Shown piece after piece: positions 25,784-34,201 of a stretch of 64,000 nt of DNA. The first letter of the stretch is position 1. Each line of letters opens with the position of its first letter. The DNA is from CADEEN01 sp040384625 (lineage in GTDB: Bacteria > Pseudomonadota > Gammaproteobacteria > Burkholderiales > Burkholderiaceae_C): assembly GCA_040384625.1 (NCBI GenBank), contig JAZKIW010000130.1:1-64000 (forward strand), read 5' to 3'. The notes beneath the pieces are model-generated. The model did no database searches. It was not told the origin of the DNA and saw only the letters and a list, made by a program, of their open reading frames with translations. The translations under genes were made by a program, and so were the position numbers.

Positions 25784-27103
25784 ATGAAGTCGAAATCGAT
25801 CGTCCTTGCCGTCGCCACGGTCTCGGCCCTGGCTGGCACCAACGCGTCCTTCGCGCAGGCCAAGGAGCAGTTCATCCCCGTCCTGTCGTACCGTACCGGC
25901 GCCTACGCACCGAACGGCGCGCCGTGGGCCAACGGCTTCGTCGACTACCTGAAGCTGGTCAACGCGCGCGGCGGCCTGAACGGCGTCAAGCTGAGCTACG
26001 AGGAGTGCGAGACGGGTTACGACACGGCGCGCAGCGTCGAGTGCTACGAGCGCCTGAAGGGCAAGGGTGCCTCGTTCGTGCAACCGCTGTCCACCGGCGC
26101 CACCTTCGCCATCACCGAAAAGGCACCGGCCGACAAGATCCCAGTCGTCACCGTCGGCTACGGCCGCAGCGAGAGCGCCGATGGCTCGGTGTTCAAGTGG
26201 AACTTCCCGATCGCCGGCACCTACTGGGTCGCCTCCGATGCGATCGTGCAGGCCATCGGCAAGAAGGAAGGCGGCCTGGACAAGTTGAAGGGCAAGAAGG
26301 TCGCGCTGGTCTATCACGACAGCCCCTATGGCAAGGAGCCAATCCCTCTGTTGCAGAACCGCGCCTCGCAGCTCGGCTTCGATCTGCAGCTGCTGCCCGT
26401 CACCGCACCCGGCGTCGAACAGAAGGCGACCTGGCTGCAGATCCGCCAGGCGCGGCCCGACTACGTCCTGCTGTGGGGCTGGGGCGTGATGAACTCCACC
26501 TCGCTGAAGGAGGCCCAGGCCACCGGCTACCCGCGCGAAAAGATGTACGGCGTGTGGTGGGCAGGCGCGGAACCCGACGTCAAGGACGTCGGCGACGGCG
26601 CCAAGGGCTACAACGCAGTGACGATGCAGCACGGCGCCGAGCCGCAGTCCAAGCTCGTCAAGGACGTGCTGGCCATGGTGCACGACAAGGGCCAGGGCAC
26701 GGGTCCGAAGGGCGACGTCGGCCAGGTGCTCTACATGCGGGGCGCAATGAGCGCGATGATCGGCATCGAAGGTATCCGGGCCGCACAGGAACGCTTCGGC
26801 AAGGGCAAGGTGATGAGCGGCGAGCAGGTGCGCTGGGGTCTGGAAAACCTCAACCTGACGCAGGCCAAGCTCGATGCGCTGGGCTTCGCCGGCGTGATGC
26901 GGCCGATCAGCACCTCCTGCGTCGACCACATGGGCGCGTCGTGGGCGCGCATTCACACCTGGGACGGGGGCAAGTGGGTCTTCAGTTCGGATTGGCTGCA
27001 AGGCGATGAGCAGATCATCAAGCCGATGGTCAAGGCCACGGCCGCCAAGTACGCGACGGAAAAGAAGCTGACGCCGCGCACGCCCGAGGACTGCCAGAGC
27101 TGA
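25784..27103 (+). CDS. ABC transporter periplasmic binding protein, LivK-like
   Basis: 439 residues, longer than LivK (about 370). Signal peptide at residues 1-25 (IVLAVATVSALAGTNASFAQ). The mature protein follows the type I periplasmic binding fold: FIPVLSYRTGAYAPNGAPWA, YEECETGYDTARSVECYERL, IPVVTVGYGRSESADGSVF, and VALVYHDSPYGKEPIPLLQN for the hinge. Two Cys pairs may form disulphides (ECETG/ECYER). Ribosome site: AGGAG in the leader about 8 bases upstream of the ATG. The next gene is separated by a strong hairpin, which may let this abundant protein be made in excess over the ATPase. Confidence 0.92.
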   Translation: MKSKSIVLAVATVSALAGTNASFAQAKEQFIPVLSYRTGAYAPNGAPWANGFVDYLKLVNARGGLNGVKLSYEECETGYDTARSVECYERLKGKGASFVQPLSTGATFAITEKAPADKIPVVTVGYGRSESADGSVFKWNFPIAGTYWVASDAIVQAIGKKEGGLDKLKGKKVALVYHDSPYGKEPIPLLQNRASQLGFDLQLLPVTAPGVEQKATWLQIRQARPDYVLLWGWGVMNSTSLKEAQATGYPREKMYGVWWAGAEPDVKDVGDGAKGYNAVTMQHGAEPQSKLVKDVLAMVHDKGQGTGPKGDVGQVLYMRGAMSAMIGIEGIRAAQERFGKGKVMSGEQVRWGLENLNLTQAKLDALGFAGVMRPISTSCVDHMGASWARIHTWDGGKWVFSSDWLQGDEQIIKPMVKATAAKYATEKKLTPRTPEDCQS

Positions 27104-27111
27104 GCGTCAAA

Positions 27112-27138
27112 GGCAGCCGGGCGAACAGCCCGGCTGCC
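27112..27138 (+). terminator. Intercistronic hairpin after the binding-protein gene
   Basis: Perfect 11-bp stem GGCAGCCGGGC / GCCCGGCTGCC around the 5-base loop GAACA, starting 8 bases after the stop codon at 27103. There is no T-run behind it, so a full intrinsic terminator is unlikely; partial termination or protection of the upstream mRNA from 3' decay is more likely. Confidence 0.7.
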
Positions 27139-27163
27139 GATGCGAGCCCGAAAGCGAGGCGCC

Positions 27164-27982
27164 ATGTCGAACATCCTCCTCAACGTCAACGGCATCGAGG
27201 TCATCTACAACCACGTCATCCTGGTCCTGAAGGGCGTGTCCCTTCAGGTGCCCGAGGGTGGCGTCGTGGCCTTGCTTGGCGGCAATGGCGCTGGCAAGAC
27301 GACGACGCTGCGGGCCGTATCGAACCTGCTCGCGGGCCAGCGCGGCGAGGTGACCAAGGGCTCGATCGAGCTGCGCGGCGAGCGCATCGAGAAGCTCAGC
27401 ACATCCGACATGGTCGATCGCGGCGTGATCCAGGTCATGGAGGGCAGGCACTGCTTTGCCCACCTGACGATCGAGGACAACCTGATGACCGGGGCCTACA
27501 CGCGCAAGGACGGCAAGGCAGCCGTGGCGGCGACGCTGGAAAAGGTCTACACCTATTTCCCGCGCCTCAAGACCCGGCGCAGCTCGCAGGCCGCCTACAC
27601 GTCGGGCGGCGAGCAGCAGATGTGCGCGATCGGCCGCGCCCTGATGGCCAATCCGAAGATGGTCCTGCTCGACGAACCGTCGATGGGCCTGGCGCCGCAG
27701 ATCGTCGAGGAAGTGTTCGAGATCGTGAAGGACTTGAACCAGCGCGAGAAGGTCACCTTCCTGCTGGCCGAGCAGAACACCAACATGGCCCTGCGCTACG
27801 CCGACTACGGCTACATCCTGGAGAACGGCCGCGTCGTGATGGACGGCGAGGCCAAGGGCCTGCGCGAGAACGAGGACGTCAAGGAGTTCTACCTCGGCAT
27901 GGGCCGCAGCGTGGACGGTAGCGACCGCAAGAGCTTCAAGGACGGCAAGAGCTACAAGCGTCGCAAGCGGTGGCTGTCATGA
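27164..27982 (+). CDS. ABC transporter ATPase, LivF type
   Basis: 272 residues. N-terminal LNVNGIEVIYNHVILVLKG, Walker A GGNGAGKTTT near 41-49, Q-loop region VIQVMEGRHCFAHLTIEDN, signature YTSGGEQQMCAIGRALMANP, Walker B MVLLDEPSMGLAP and switch region LLAEQNTNMALRYAD, where the usual His is replaced by Gln as is common in LivF. A basic C-terminal tail (RKSFKDGKSYKRRKRW) is longer than in typical LivF. The ATG at 27164 is chosen for alignment with the family start; an in-frame upstream ATG at 27140 lies directly after the hairpin. Overlaps the next gene by ATGA. Confidence 0.92.
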   Translation: MSNILLNVNGIEVIYNHVILVLKGVSLQVPEGGVVALLGGNGAGKTTTLRAVSNLLAGQRGEVTKGSIELRGERIEKLSTSDMVDRGVIQVMEGRHCFAHLTIEDNLMTGAYTRKDGKAAVAATLEKVYTYFPRLKTRRSSQAAYTSGGEQQMCAIGRALMANPKMVLLDEPSMGLAPQIVEEVFEIVKDLNQREKVTFLLAEQNTNMALRYADYGYILENGRVVMDGEAKGLRENEDVKEFYLGMGRSVDGSDRKSFKDGKSYKRRKRWLS

Positions 27983-28281
27983 GCTCGCCCGACGACGGCT
28001 TCGGCTTTGCGCCGCCGCCATACAAGCCGGACGAGGCGCTGGTGGCGCTGAAGCGCCAGCTGCGCGACCTGAAGCTGGCCGAGCGCGGCAATGGCTACGA
28101 GCAGCGCGGCAAGCGGGTGGTCGAGTTGGCCGTCGATGGTGATGCGATCCAGGCCAGGCTCGCGCGCCGCCTCGCCCTGACGCCGGAGTGGGATCGTTTC
28201 AACCTGCGCTCGGCGGCCGAGCAACGCAAGCTCGTCGACGAGCTGAAGAAGCGCCTGGCGCGCTGGGAACACGAAGAATGA
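27979..28281 (+). CDS. Unknown 100-aa protein inside the ABC/CoA-ligase cluster
   Basis: Not recognised. It has a Pro-rich N-terminus (FGFAPPPYKPDEALVALKRQ), then a strongly charged helical body with Arg, Lys, Glu and Leu spacing that suggests a coiled coil (LVALKRQLRDLKLAERG; AEQRKLVDELKKRLARW). No signal peptide or membrane helix, so probably cytoplasmic. It is held between the LivF-type ATPase and the PaaK-like ligase by ATGA overlaps on both sides, which suggests a function tied to one or both of them, for example as an adaptor. That role is inference only. Confidence 0.75.
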   Translation: MSSPDDGFGFAPPPYKPDEALVALKRQLRDLKLAERGNGYEQRGKRVVELAVDGDAIQARLARRLALTPEWDRFNLRSAAEQRKLVDELKKRLARWEHEE

Positions 28282-29552
28282 CTTCGCAGCACTACGACAC
28301 GCTGGAGACCCGCGACCCGGCGCTGCGCGAAGCGGCCCTGATGGCCGTCTTGCCGGCGCAGATCGCCAACGCGCAGCGCAACGCGCCGGCCTTCGCGGCT
28401 TCGTTGGCGGGGGTGAAGGCGGAGTCGATCCGTGATCGTTCGGCGCTCGCCACCTTGCCCGTCGTGCGCAAGCACGAACTGCTCGAGCGCCAGAAGGCCG
28501 CACGCGACAGCGGCGGCGACGCGCTCGGCGGCTTTTCGACGATCGGTTGGCGCGCGCTCGGCACGTCGCGCCGCGCGCAGCGCGTGTACCAATCGCCAGG
28601 GCCGATCTACGAGCCCGAGGGGCTCGCCGGCGACTACTGGCGCCTGGCGCGCGCGATGCATGCCGCTGGCTTGCGCGCCGGTGACCTGGTGCACAACAGC
28701 TTCTCCTACCACCTGACCCCCGGTGGCCTGATGATGGAGTCGGGCGCCTTGGCCCTGGGCTGCACGGTCTTTCCGGGCGGCGTGGGCAACACCGAACTGC
28801 AACTCCAGGTGGTGGCCGATCTGCGCCCTGAGGCCTACGTCGGTACGCCGAGTTTTCTGAAGATCCTGGTCGAGAAGGCAGCCGAGAGCGGCGCCGACAT
28901 CAGCTCAGTGAGCAAGGCCCTGCTCGGCGGCGAGGCCTTTCCGCCGTCGCTGCGCGACTGGCTGGCCGAGCGCGGCATCCAGGCCTATCAGTGCTACGCC
29001 ACCGCCGACGTGGGCCTGATCGCCTACGAAACCGGCGCGCGCCAAGGCCTGGTGCTGGACGAAGGCGTGATCGTCGAGATCGTGCGCCCGGGGGGTGCCG
29101 AACCGGTGGCCGACGGCGAGGTCGGCGAAGTCGTCGTCACCTCGCTCAATCCAGACTACCCGCTCATCCGCTTCGGCACCGGCGACCTCTCGGCCGTGCT
29201 GTCGGGGCCTTGCCCGACCGGCCGCACCAACACCCGCATCAAGGGCTGGCTCGGCCGCGCCGACCAGACGGCCAAGGTGCGCGGCATGTTCGTGCACGCC
29301 AGCCAGGTCGCCGAAGTGATCCGGCGCCATCCCGAGATTGGGCGTGCGCGCCTGGTCGTCGAAGGCGAGATGGCCAACGACCGCATGACCTTGCATGCCG
29401 AGTTGGCCCAGGCGGTACCCGAAGGCCTGGCCGAGCGCGTCGCACAGAGCCTGCGCGACATCACCAAGCTGCGCGGCGACGTCGTGTGGGAAAGCCCCGG
29501 CCGGCTGCCCAACGACGGCAAGGTGATCGAAGACGCGCGCAGCTACCGCTAG
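28278..29552 (+). CDS. PaaK-like AMP-dependent ligase with altered P-loop
   Basis: 424 residues, the length of phenylacetate-CoA ligase. It keeps PaaK-family features: DYWRLARAMHAAGLRAGDLV, PSFLKILVEKAAESG, ALLGGEAFPPSLRDWL, YATADVGLIAYETG (A5-like), IRFGTGDLSAVL (A7-like) and GRADQTAKVRGMFVHASQVA (A8-like). The place of the canonical SSGTTGxP nucleotide loop reads YQSPGPIYEPEG, so the Thr/Gly loop is lost. It is the last gene of the plus-strand cluster that starts with a normal acyl-CoA synthetase. It may be an active ligase using a variant loop, or an acyl-binding partner. Its TGA-overlapping start couples it to the 100-aa unknown. Confidence 0.85.
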   Translation: MTSQHYDTLETRDPALREAALMAVLPAQIANAQRNAPAFAASLAGVKAESIRDRSALATLPVVRKHELLERQKAARDSGGDALGGFSTIGWRALGTSRRAQRVYQSPGPIYEPEGLAGDYWRLARAMHAAGLRAGDLVHNSFSYHLTPGGLMMESGALALGCTVFPGGVGNTELQLQVVADLRPEAYVGTPSFLKILVEKAAESGADISSVSKALLGGEAFPPSLRDWLAERGIQAYQCYATADVGLIAYETGARQGLVLDEGVIVEIVRPGGAEPVADGEVGEVVVTSLNPDYPLIRFGTGDLSAVLSGPCPTGRTNTRIKGWLGRADQTAKVRGMFVHASQVAEVIRRHPEIGRARLVVEGEMANDRMTLHAELAQAVPEGLAERVAQSLRDITKLRGDVVWESPGRLPNDGKVIEDARSYR

Positions 29553-29571
29553 CGGCGGCTTGAGATCGCGC

Positions 29572-30531
29572 TCAAGCGGCGAGCGTGCGGCGCAGCACCG
29601 CGGCGCACAGGTCGACGGCGGTGTGCGCCTCGTCGATGACGCGACCCATCGTGATGAAGCCGTGGATCTGGCGCTCGAAGCAGACGTACTGCACGGCATT
29701 GCCGGCTGCCGACAGCGCATCGGCGTACTGACGCCCTTCGTCCCGCAACGGGTCGAAGCCCGCGGTCAATACCAGGGCTGGCGGCAGGCCGCTCAGGTCA
29801 GGCGCCAGGAGCGGCGAGGCGCGCCAGTCGGTCCATTGGGAGAGATCGGCGAGGTAGTGGCTGCGGTAGTAGGCCAGGCTGTCCGCGGTGAGCAGATAGC
29901 CCTGGCCGTTGCTTCGGTGCGAGGGCGCGTCGTGGCGCATGTCCGCGGCCGGGTAGATGAGCAACTGGAATGCCGGCAGCGCCTGGTCAGCAGCGCCGGT
30001 ATCACGCACCGCCAACGCCAGCCCGGCGCTGAGGGTCGCGCCGGCGCTGTCGCCGCCGACCGCGATGCGCCCGCGGTCGACGCCGAGCGATGGCGCGGCG
30101 CCCTGCAGCCAGCGCCATGCAGCGGCAGCGTCGTCGGCGGCGGCCGGAAAGCGCTGCTCGGGCGCCAGCGCATAGTCGACCGACAACACCACGATGCCGG
30201 CACGCGCGCAGAGCTGACGGCACAGCACGTCATGCGTGTCGAGATCACCGATGGTCCAACCGCCACCGTGGAAATACAGCAGTGCGGGCCCTGGGAGCGA
30301 AGCGCTGGCGCCTGGCGGCCGGTACAGGCGCACACCCACCGGCCCGCGCGGTCCGGCGAACGACAGCGACTCGACGCTACCGACCGGGGTGGCATCGGGC
30401 TGCGTGAAGCCGCGCCGATCGCGATAGGCGCGCCGCGCCTCGACAGGGCTCAGCGTGTGCACGGCCGGCACGCCCCGCTCGGCCATCAGCTCGAGCAAGG
30501 CACGGGCTTGCGGATCGAGCAGCGCCGGCAT
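29572..30531 (-). CDS. Alpha/beta hydrolase, HSL/esterase family
   Basis: 319 residues. Hormone-sensitive-lipase-type esterase. Oxyanion motif LLYFHGGGWTIGD near residues 85-95, nucleophile elbow GGDSAGATLSAGL near 157, Asp in LTAGFDPLRDEG near 262, and His in IHGFITMG near 293 complete the catalytic set. Family members cleave short-chain carboxylic esters. No signal peptide. Start: ATG at 30531 overlapping the stop of the upstream hydrolase (shared base), so it is the last gene of a minus-strand operon. Convergent with the PaaK-like gene, 19 bases apart. Confidence 0.9.
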   Translation of the reverse strand: MPALLDPQARALLELMAERGVPAVHTLSPVEARRAYRDRRGFTQPDATPVGSVESLSFAGPRGPVGVRLYRPPGASASLPGPALLYFHGGGWTIGDLDTHDVLCRQLCARAGIVVLSVDYALAPEQRFPAAADDAAAAWRWLQGAAPSLGVDRGRIAVGGDSAGATLSAGLALAVRDTGAADQALPAFQLLIYPAADMRHDAPSHRSNGQGYLLTADSLAYYRSHYLADLSQWTDWRASPLLAPDLSGLPPALVLTAGFDPLRDEGRQYADALSAAGNAVQYVCFERQIHGFITMGRVIDEAHTAVDLCAAVLRRTLAA

Positions 30532-31448
30532 CAGGGGTCGGTGTAGGCCGGGGCCGGCTGCGTGAAGTACGCGTGCAGGATCTGGTAGACCATCTTGAAG
30601 TTCTTCTGCTGGAAGCTGGCGTGCGAGATACCGTTGAGCACGCTGAACTGCTTGTCGGGCGCGGGCAGGCGCTTGAAGAACTCGATCAGGTCGTCCATCC
30701 CGGCGATGCCGTCGAACTGACCGCGCAGCAGCAAGGTCGGCACCCTGATCTTTTCCGGATCGACGACTGGCAGCTTCGAGCACATGTCGATGTAGGTGCC
30801 ATTCGGCATCGAATCGTCCAGGGCCAGGATCGCATCGGCGAAGGCTTCCACCGTGGCCGCATCGGCGCAGTCGGCATGGTCGCGCGAGAAGATCGAGCGC
30901 ACGAAGGCGCGGTCGATCGGGCGGCGCTTCGTGGCCAGGAACTCGGGCAGCTTCTTGCGCCGCTGCACCAGGGTCGGCGCGCCCTCGCCGGTCCAGACGA
31001 AGGCGTCGAGTGCCAGACGCGCCACACGCTCGGGGTGGCGCTGGGCAAACATCGCCGCGCGCAAAGCGCCGGACGAGATGCCATAGGTGAGGAAGCTGTT
31101 CAGGCCGCGGTGGGCAGCGATGTAGTCGGTGGCCGCCTTCAGGTCGTCGGCGCCGTTGGCAATGTCGCAAAAGATGTCGCGCGTCTTGTCGCTGCGGCCA
31201 TAGCCTTCCATGTCGACGCACCAGCAGACGAAGCCGCGCGCGGCGAACCAGTCCATCACAGACGAGTCGGGGCGGCCGGGCACTGTCAGATCAAAGGTCG
31301 GCTGCGATGCCATCGAGGAGCCGTGAACGAAGAGCACGGCCGGCTTGCCCTCGGGCGCGCCGACGAACTTCTCCCACAGGAACAGGCGCACGTCGCCGTC
31401 AGCGGTCTTCTTGGTCGTCCAGTGTTCCTGGCCGGTCACTTCGGTCAT
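30531..31448 (-). CDS. Alpha/beta hydrolase
   Basis: 305 residues. Alpha/beta fold with VLFVHGSSMASQPTFDL as the oxyanion region, nucleophile elbow TYGISSGALRAAMF (Ser near residue 122), Asp in LLLRGQFDGIAGMDDL and a late His in LNGISHASFQQKN. Full C-C bond hydrolase signatures are not evident, so ester or lactone hydrolysis is as likely. No signal peptide. It sits 13 bases after the Bug-type binding protein and overlaps the second hydrolase by one base. Substrate unknown; the operon suggests a step in catabolism of an imported organic acid. Confidence 0.85.
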   Translation of the reverse strand: MTEVTGQEHWTTKKTADGDVRLFLWEKFVGAPEGKPAVLFVHGSSMASQPTFDLTVPGRPDSSVMDWFAARGFVCWCVDMEGYGRSDKTRDIFCDIANGADDLKAATDYIAAHRGLNSFLTYGISSGALRAAMFAQRHPERVARLALDAFVWTGEGAPTLVQRRKKLPEFLATKRRPIDRAFVRSIFSRDHADCADAATVEAFADAILALDDSMPNGTYIDMCSKLPVVDPEKIRVPTLLLRGQFDGIAGMDDLIEFFKRLPAPDKQFSVLNGISHASFQQKNFKMVYQILHAYFTQPAPAYTDP

Positions 31449-31461
31449 CTTCGTCCTTCAG

Positions 31462-32436
31462 TCAGTCGATCTTTGCACCGGTTTCCTTGACGATGCGCGC
31501 CCAGCGGTCGCGCTCCTCTCGGAAATAAGCATCGAATTCTGCCGGCGTCGAGCCCACGATCTCGACGCCGGCCTCGGTGAAGAAGCCCTTCACCTCGGGC
31601 GCGGCCAGCGAGGCCTTCAGTTCGCGATAGAGCTTGTCGATGATCGGCTGCGGCGTGCCCTTCGGCGCAAGCAAGCCCATCCAGACGTAGGCCGAGTAGC
31701 CGGCCAGGCCGGATTCGGCCAGCGTCGGCACCTCGGGCAACTGGGGCGAGCGCGTGACTCCGGTGGTGGCCAGTGGACGCAGCTTGCCGTCCTTGATGTA
31801 CTTGAGCATCGCCTGCGTGCCAGGCACTGCCAGCGGCACCGTGCCGGCCAGCAGGTCGGTGGTGGCCTGCCCGCTGCCCTTGTAGGGCACATGGGTCAGC
31901 TTGACGTTGGACATCGAGGCGAACATCGCCATGAACAGGTGCTGGCCGCTGCCGTTGCCCGACGATGCGTAGTTCAGTTCACCCGGCTTGGCCTTGGCCA
32001 GCGCCACCAGTTCGGCCACGCTCTTGGCCGGCAGCGCCGGATGCACCACCAGCACGCCGGGTTCACGGCCGAGCAGGGAGATCGGCGCGAAGTCGTCGAT
32101 CGGGTTGAAGGCGAGCTTGCTGTACAGCGTCGCGCTGATCGCATTCGTCTGCGATGCCAGCAGCAAGGTGTAGCCGTCGGGTGCGGACTTGGCCACGAAC
32201 TCGCCGCCGATGGTTGCCCCTGCGCCAGGCTTGTTGTCGATGATGATCTGCTGCTTCAGACGCTTGCCCAGTTCCTGCGCGATGGCGCGCATCGGCCCGT
32301 CGACGGCGCCGCCGGCCGAGAACGGCACGACCACTCGGATCGGTCGATTTGGATAGTCCTGGGCCTGGCTCCCGCCGGCCAGCGCCAATCCGGCGGCCAG
32401 CGCGGCGGCGCTCAGCCATGAAAAGGTCTTCGACAT
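31462..32436 (-). CDS. Bug/TctC-family periplasmic solute-binding protein (first of three)
   Basis: 324 residues. Signal peptide at 1-25 (LSAAALAAGLALAGGSQAQ), then the Bug signature YPNRPIRVVVPFSAGGAVDG, the ligand loop DNKPGAGATIGGEFVAKSAP and HVPYKGSGQATTDLLAG. Bug proteins bind small carboxylic acids and, with TctA/TctB, form tripartite carriers; Burkholderiales carry many orphans without TctAB, as here. Ribosome site AGGAG about 10 bases upstream of the ATG. Lies between the ModA-like gene and the alpha/beta hydrolase on the minus strand. Confidence 0.93.
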   Translation of the reverse strand: MSKTFSWLSAAALAAGLALAGGSQAQDYPNRPIRVVVPFSAGGAVDGPMRAIAQELGKRLKQQIIIDNKPGAGATIGGEFVAKSAPDGYTLLLASQTNAISATLYSKLAFNPIDDFAPISLLGREPGVLVVHPALPAKSVAELVALAKAKPGELNYASSGNGSGQHLFMAMFASMSNVKLTHVPYKGSGQATTDLLAGTVPLAVPGTQAMLKYIKDGKLRPLATTGVTRSPQLPEVPTLAESGLAGYSAYVWMGLLAPKGTPQPIIDKLYRELKASLAAPEVKGFFTEAGVEIVGSTPAEFDAYFREERDRWARIVKETGAKID

Positions 32437-32492
32437 GGACGCTTGTCTCCTGGTTTCTTGAAAGCAATGTTGCGAGGTGCGCCGGCGCCAGT

Positions 32493-33194
32493 TCAGGCCT
32501 CGAAGCCGCTGGCCTCTCTCAGCGCGCGCGTCTGCGCGCCAGCGAGCAGGGCAATGAAGCGCGAGGCCAATGCCGGATCCGACGCAGTCGCGCTCAGCGC
32601 CGCCGTGTACACCGTCTCCAGCTCGAACCCGGCGGGCAGCGCCGCGACGAGCTCGACCCCCTCGGTGTACATGATCTCGGTCACCTGGGTGCAGCCGATC
32701 AGGCGCGGCGCCTCGTGGGCCGCCAGTTCGCGCATCGCGGTGGCGCCGTTCGGGTAGGTGCGAAAGCGCGGCTCGAGCGTCTCGAAAATGCCGAGTTCAC
32801 GCATCACGCCGGCGAAGTGGATGCCGGCGGTCGAGCGCTGCGCATCGGGAAAGTAGATCGCATCGGCAGCCAGCAAGGCGGCCTTCAGCGCCTCCGGCGT
32901 TGACACGTCCAGCCGCACTTCCCCACGCCGCACGGCAATGCCGGTGCGCACGCGGCCGAGCGGCGCACGTGTCTCGCCGTTCAGCCAGCCGGCAGCGGCC
33001 AGTTCGCCGTTCATCTTGTCGGTCGAGACCAGGACGTCACACGCCTCGCCGGCGAGCAGGGCCTCCCGCATCGCCCCGACGGCGCCGAAGCGAGCGTCGA
33101 TGACAGCACCGCTCTCGCTCAGCCAGCGCGCCTGCAGGGCCTTGACCAGGCCCTGCGCGGCGCCGGCGCACAGCAGATGCAAGGTCGCAGCCAC
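32493..33194 (-). CDS. ModA-like substrate-binding protein without signal peptide
   Basis: About 233 residues. Type II periplasmic-binding fold similar to ModA and related anion-binding proteins: LHLLCAGAAQGLVKALQ at the N-terminus, IDARFGAVGAMREALLAGEA, DVLVSTDKMNGELAAAGWL and TAGIHFAGVMRELGI. No signal peptide is visible with any start, so it may be cytoplasmic. There is no ATG in the core; the GTG at 33194 gives the best N-terminus but overlaps nothing and has only AGGGG 2 bases upstream; ATG at 33242 would overlap the upstream Bug gene by 43 bases. No ModB/ModC partner is nearby. It may sense or sequester the pathway substrate. Confidence 0.7.
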   Translation of the reverse strand: MAATLHLLCAGAAQGLVKALQARWLSESGAVIDARFGAVGAMREALLAGEACDVLVSTDKMNGELAAAGWLNGETRAPLGRVRTGIAVRRGEVRLDVSTPEALKAALLAADAIYFPDAQRSTAGIHFAGVMRELGIFETLEPRFRTYPNGATAMRELAAHEAPRLIGCTQVTEIMYTEGVELVAALPAGFELETVYTAALSATASDPALASRFIALLAGAQTRALREASGFEA

Positions 33195-33199
33195 TGCCC

Positions 33200-34180
33200 C
33201 TACTCGGCCTTCGCGCCGGAGAACTTGACGATGCGCGCCCACTTGGCGATGTCGTCGTTCATGTACTTGCCGAACTCGTCAACGCCCATCGTCATCGCCG
33301 TCGTGCCCTGTGCCGCCCAGGCGCGGCGAACATCGGGATTGGCGGTGATCTTGCCGATCTCCGCGTTCAACTTGTTGACCACGGCCGGCGGCGTTCCCTT
33401 GGGTGCCATCAGGCCGAGCCAGAGCGTGGCCTCGTAACCCGGCACGCCGGCCTCGTGGGCGGTCGGCACATCCGGCAGCACCGCGGAGCGCACTTTGCCG
33501 GTGGTCGCCAGCGCCTTGACCTTGCCTGCCTTGATGTGTTCGGTCATGGTCGGGATGGCATCGAACATCATCTCGATCTGCCCCCCCAGGACGTCGGTGC
33601 GCGCACCTGCGCTGCCCCGGTAGGGAATGTGCACGATCGACACGCCGGCCATCACCTTGAACAACTCGCCGGCCATGTGATACGGCGTGCCCGGCCCCGA
33701 GGAGGCGTAGGACATGCCGCCCGGCCTGGCCTTGGCGGCCTTGATCAACTCCGGCAAGCTGTTCTGCGCCAGGCTCGCCTTTCCGACCAGGACCAGGTCG
33801 GAATAGTTGATCGGCGCGATCGCCACGAAGTCGCGCATCAGCACGAAGGGCTTGTTCGGGATCAGCGACTCGTTCACCGTGTGCGTGTTCGACATCAACA
33901 GCAAGGTGTAGCCATCAGGCGCGGCCTTGGCGACCGCGTCGGTGCCGATCACCGAGCCCGCGCCGGGGCGGTTGTCGATGACGAATGTCTGCCCCAGGGA
34001 CTCCTGCAGGCGCTGGGCGAGAAATCGTCCGAACACGTCGGCCGAACCGCCGGGCGCGAACGGCACGATGATCCGCACTGGCTTGTTGGGGTAGTCCTGC
34101 GCCTGCACCGGAACGAGCACGATGCCCAGCAGCGCGCCGAAGCACAGACGCCAGAGGGAACGGTAGCGCAGGTTCGTCAT
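33200..34180 (-). CDS. Bug/TctC-family periplasmic solute-binding protein (second of three)
   Basis: 326 residues. Signal peptide at 1-28 (RLCFGALLGIVLVPVQAQ), then YPNKPVRIIVPFAPGGSADV, IDNRPGAGSVIGTDAVAKAA and IVHIPYRGSAGARTDVLGG. Orphan: no TctA or TctB in the window. First structural gene after the GntR regulator on the minus strand, with a 106-base gap holding a candidate operator. The ATG at 34180 gives a clean signal peptide; the open frame continues upstream without purpose. Confidence 0.92.
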   Translation of the reverse strand: MTNLRYRSLWRLCFGALLGIVLVPVQAQDYPNKPVRIIVPFAPGGSADVFGRFLAQRLQESLGQTFVIDNRPGAGSVIGTDAVAKAAPDGYTLLLMSNTHTVNESLIPNKPFVLMRDFVAIAPINYSDLVLVGKASLAQNSLPELIKAAKARPGGMSYASSGPGTPYHMAGELFKVMAGVSIVHIPYRGSAGARTDVLGGQIEMMFDAIPTMTEHIKAGKVKALATTGKVRSAVLPDVPTAHEAGVPGYEATLWLGLMAPKGTPPAVVNKLNAEIGKITANPDVRRAWAAQGTTAMTMGVDEFGKYMNDDIAKWARIVKFSGAKAE

Positions 34181-34201
34181 GGCAGTCTCTGTCCTGTCGG
34201 C

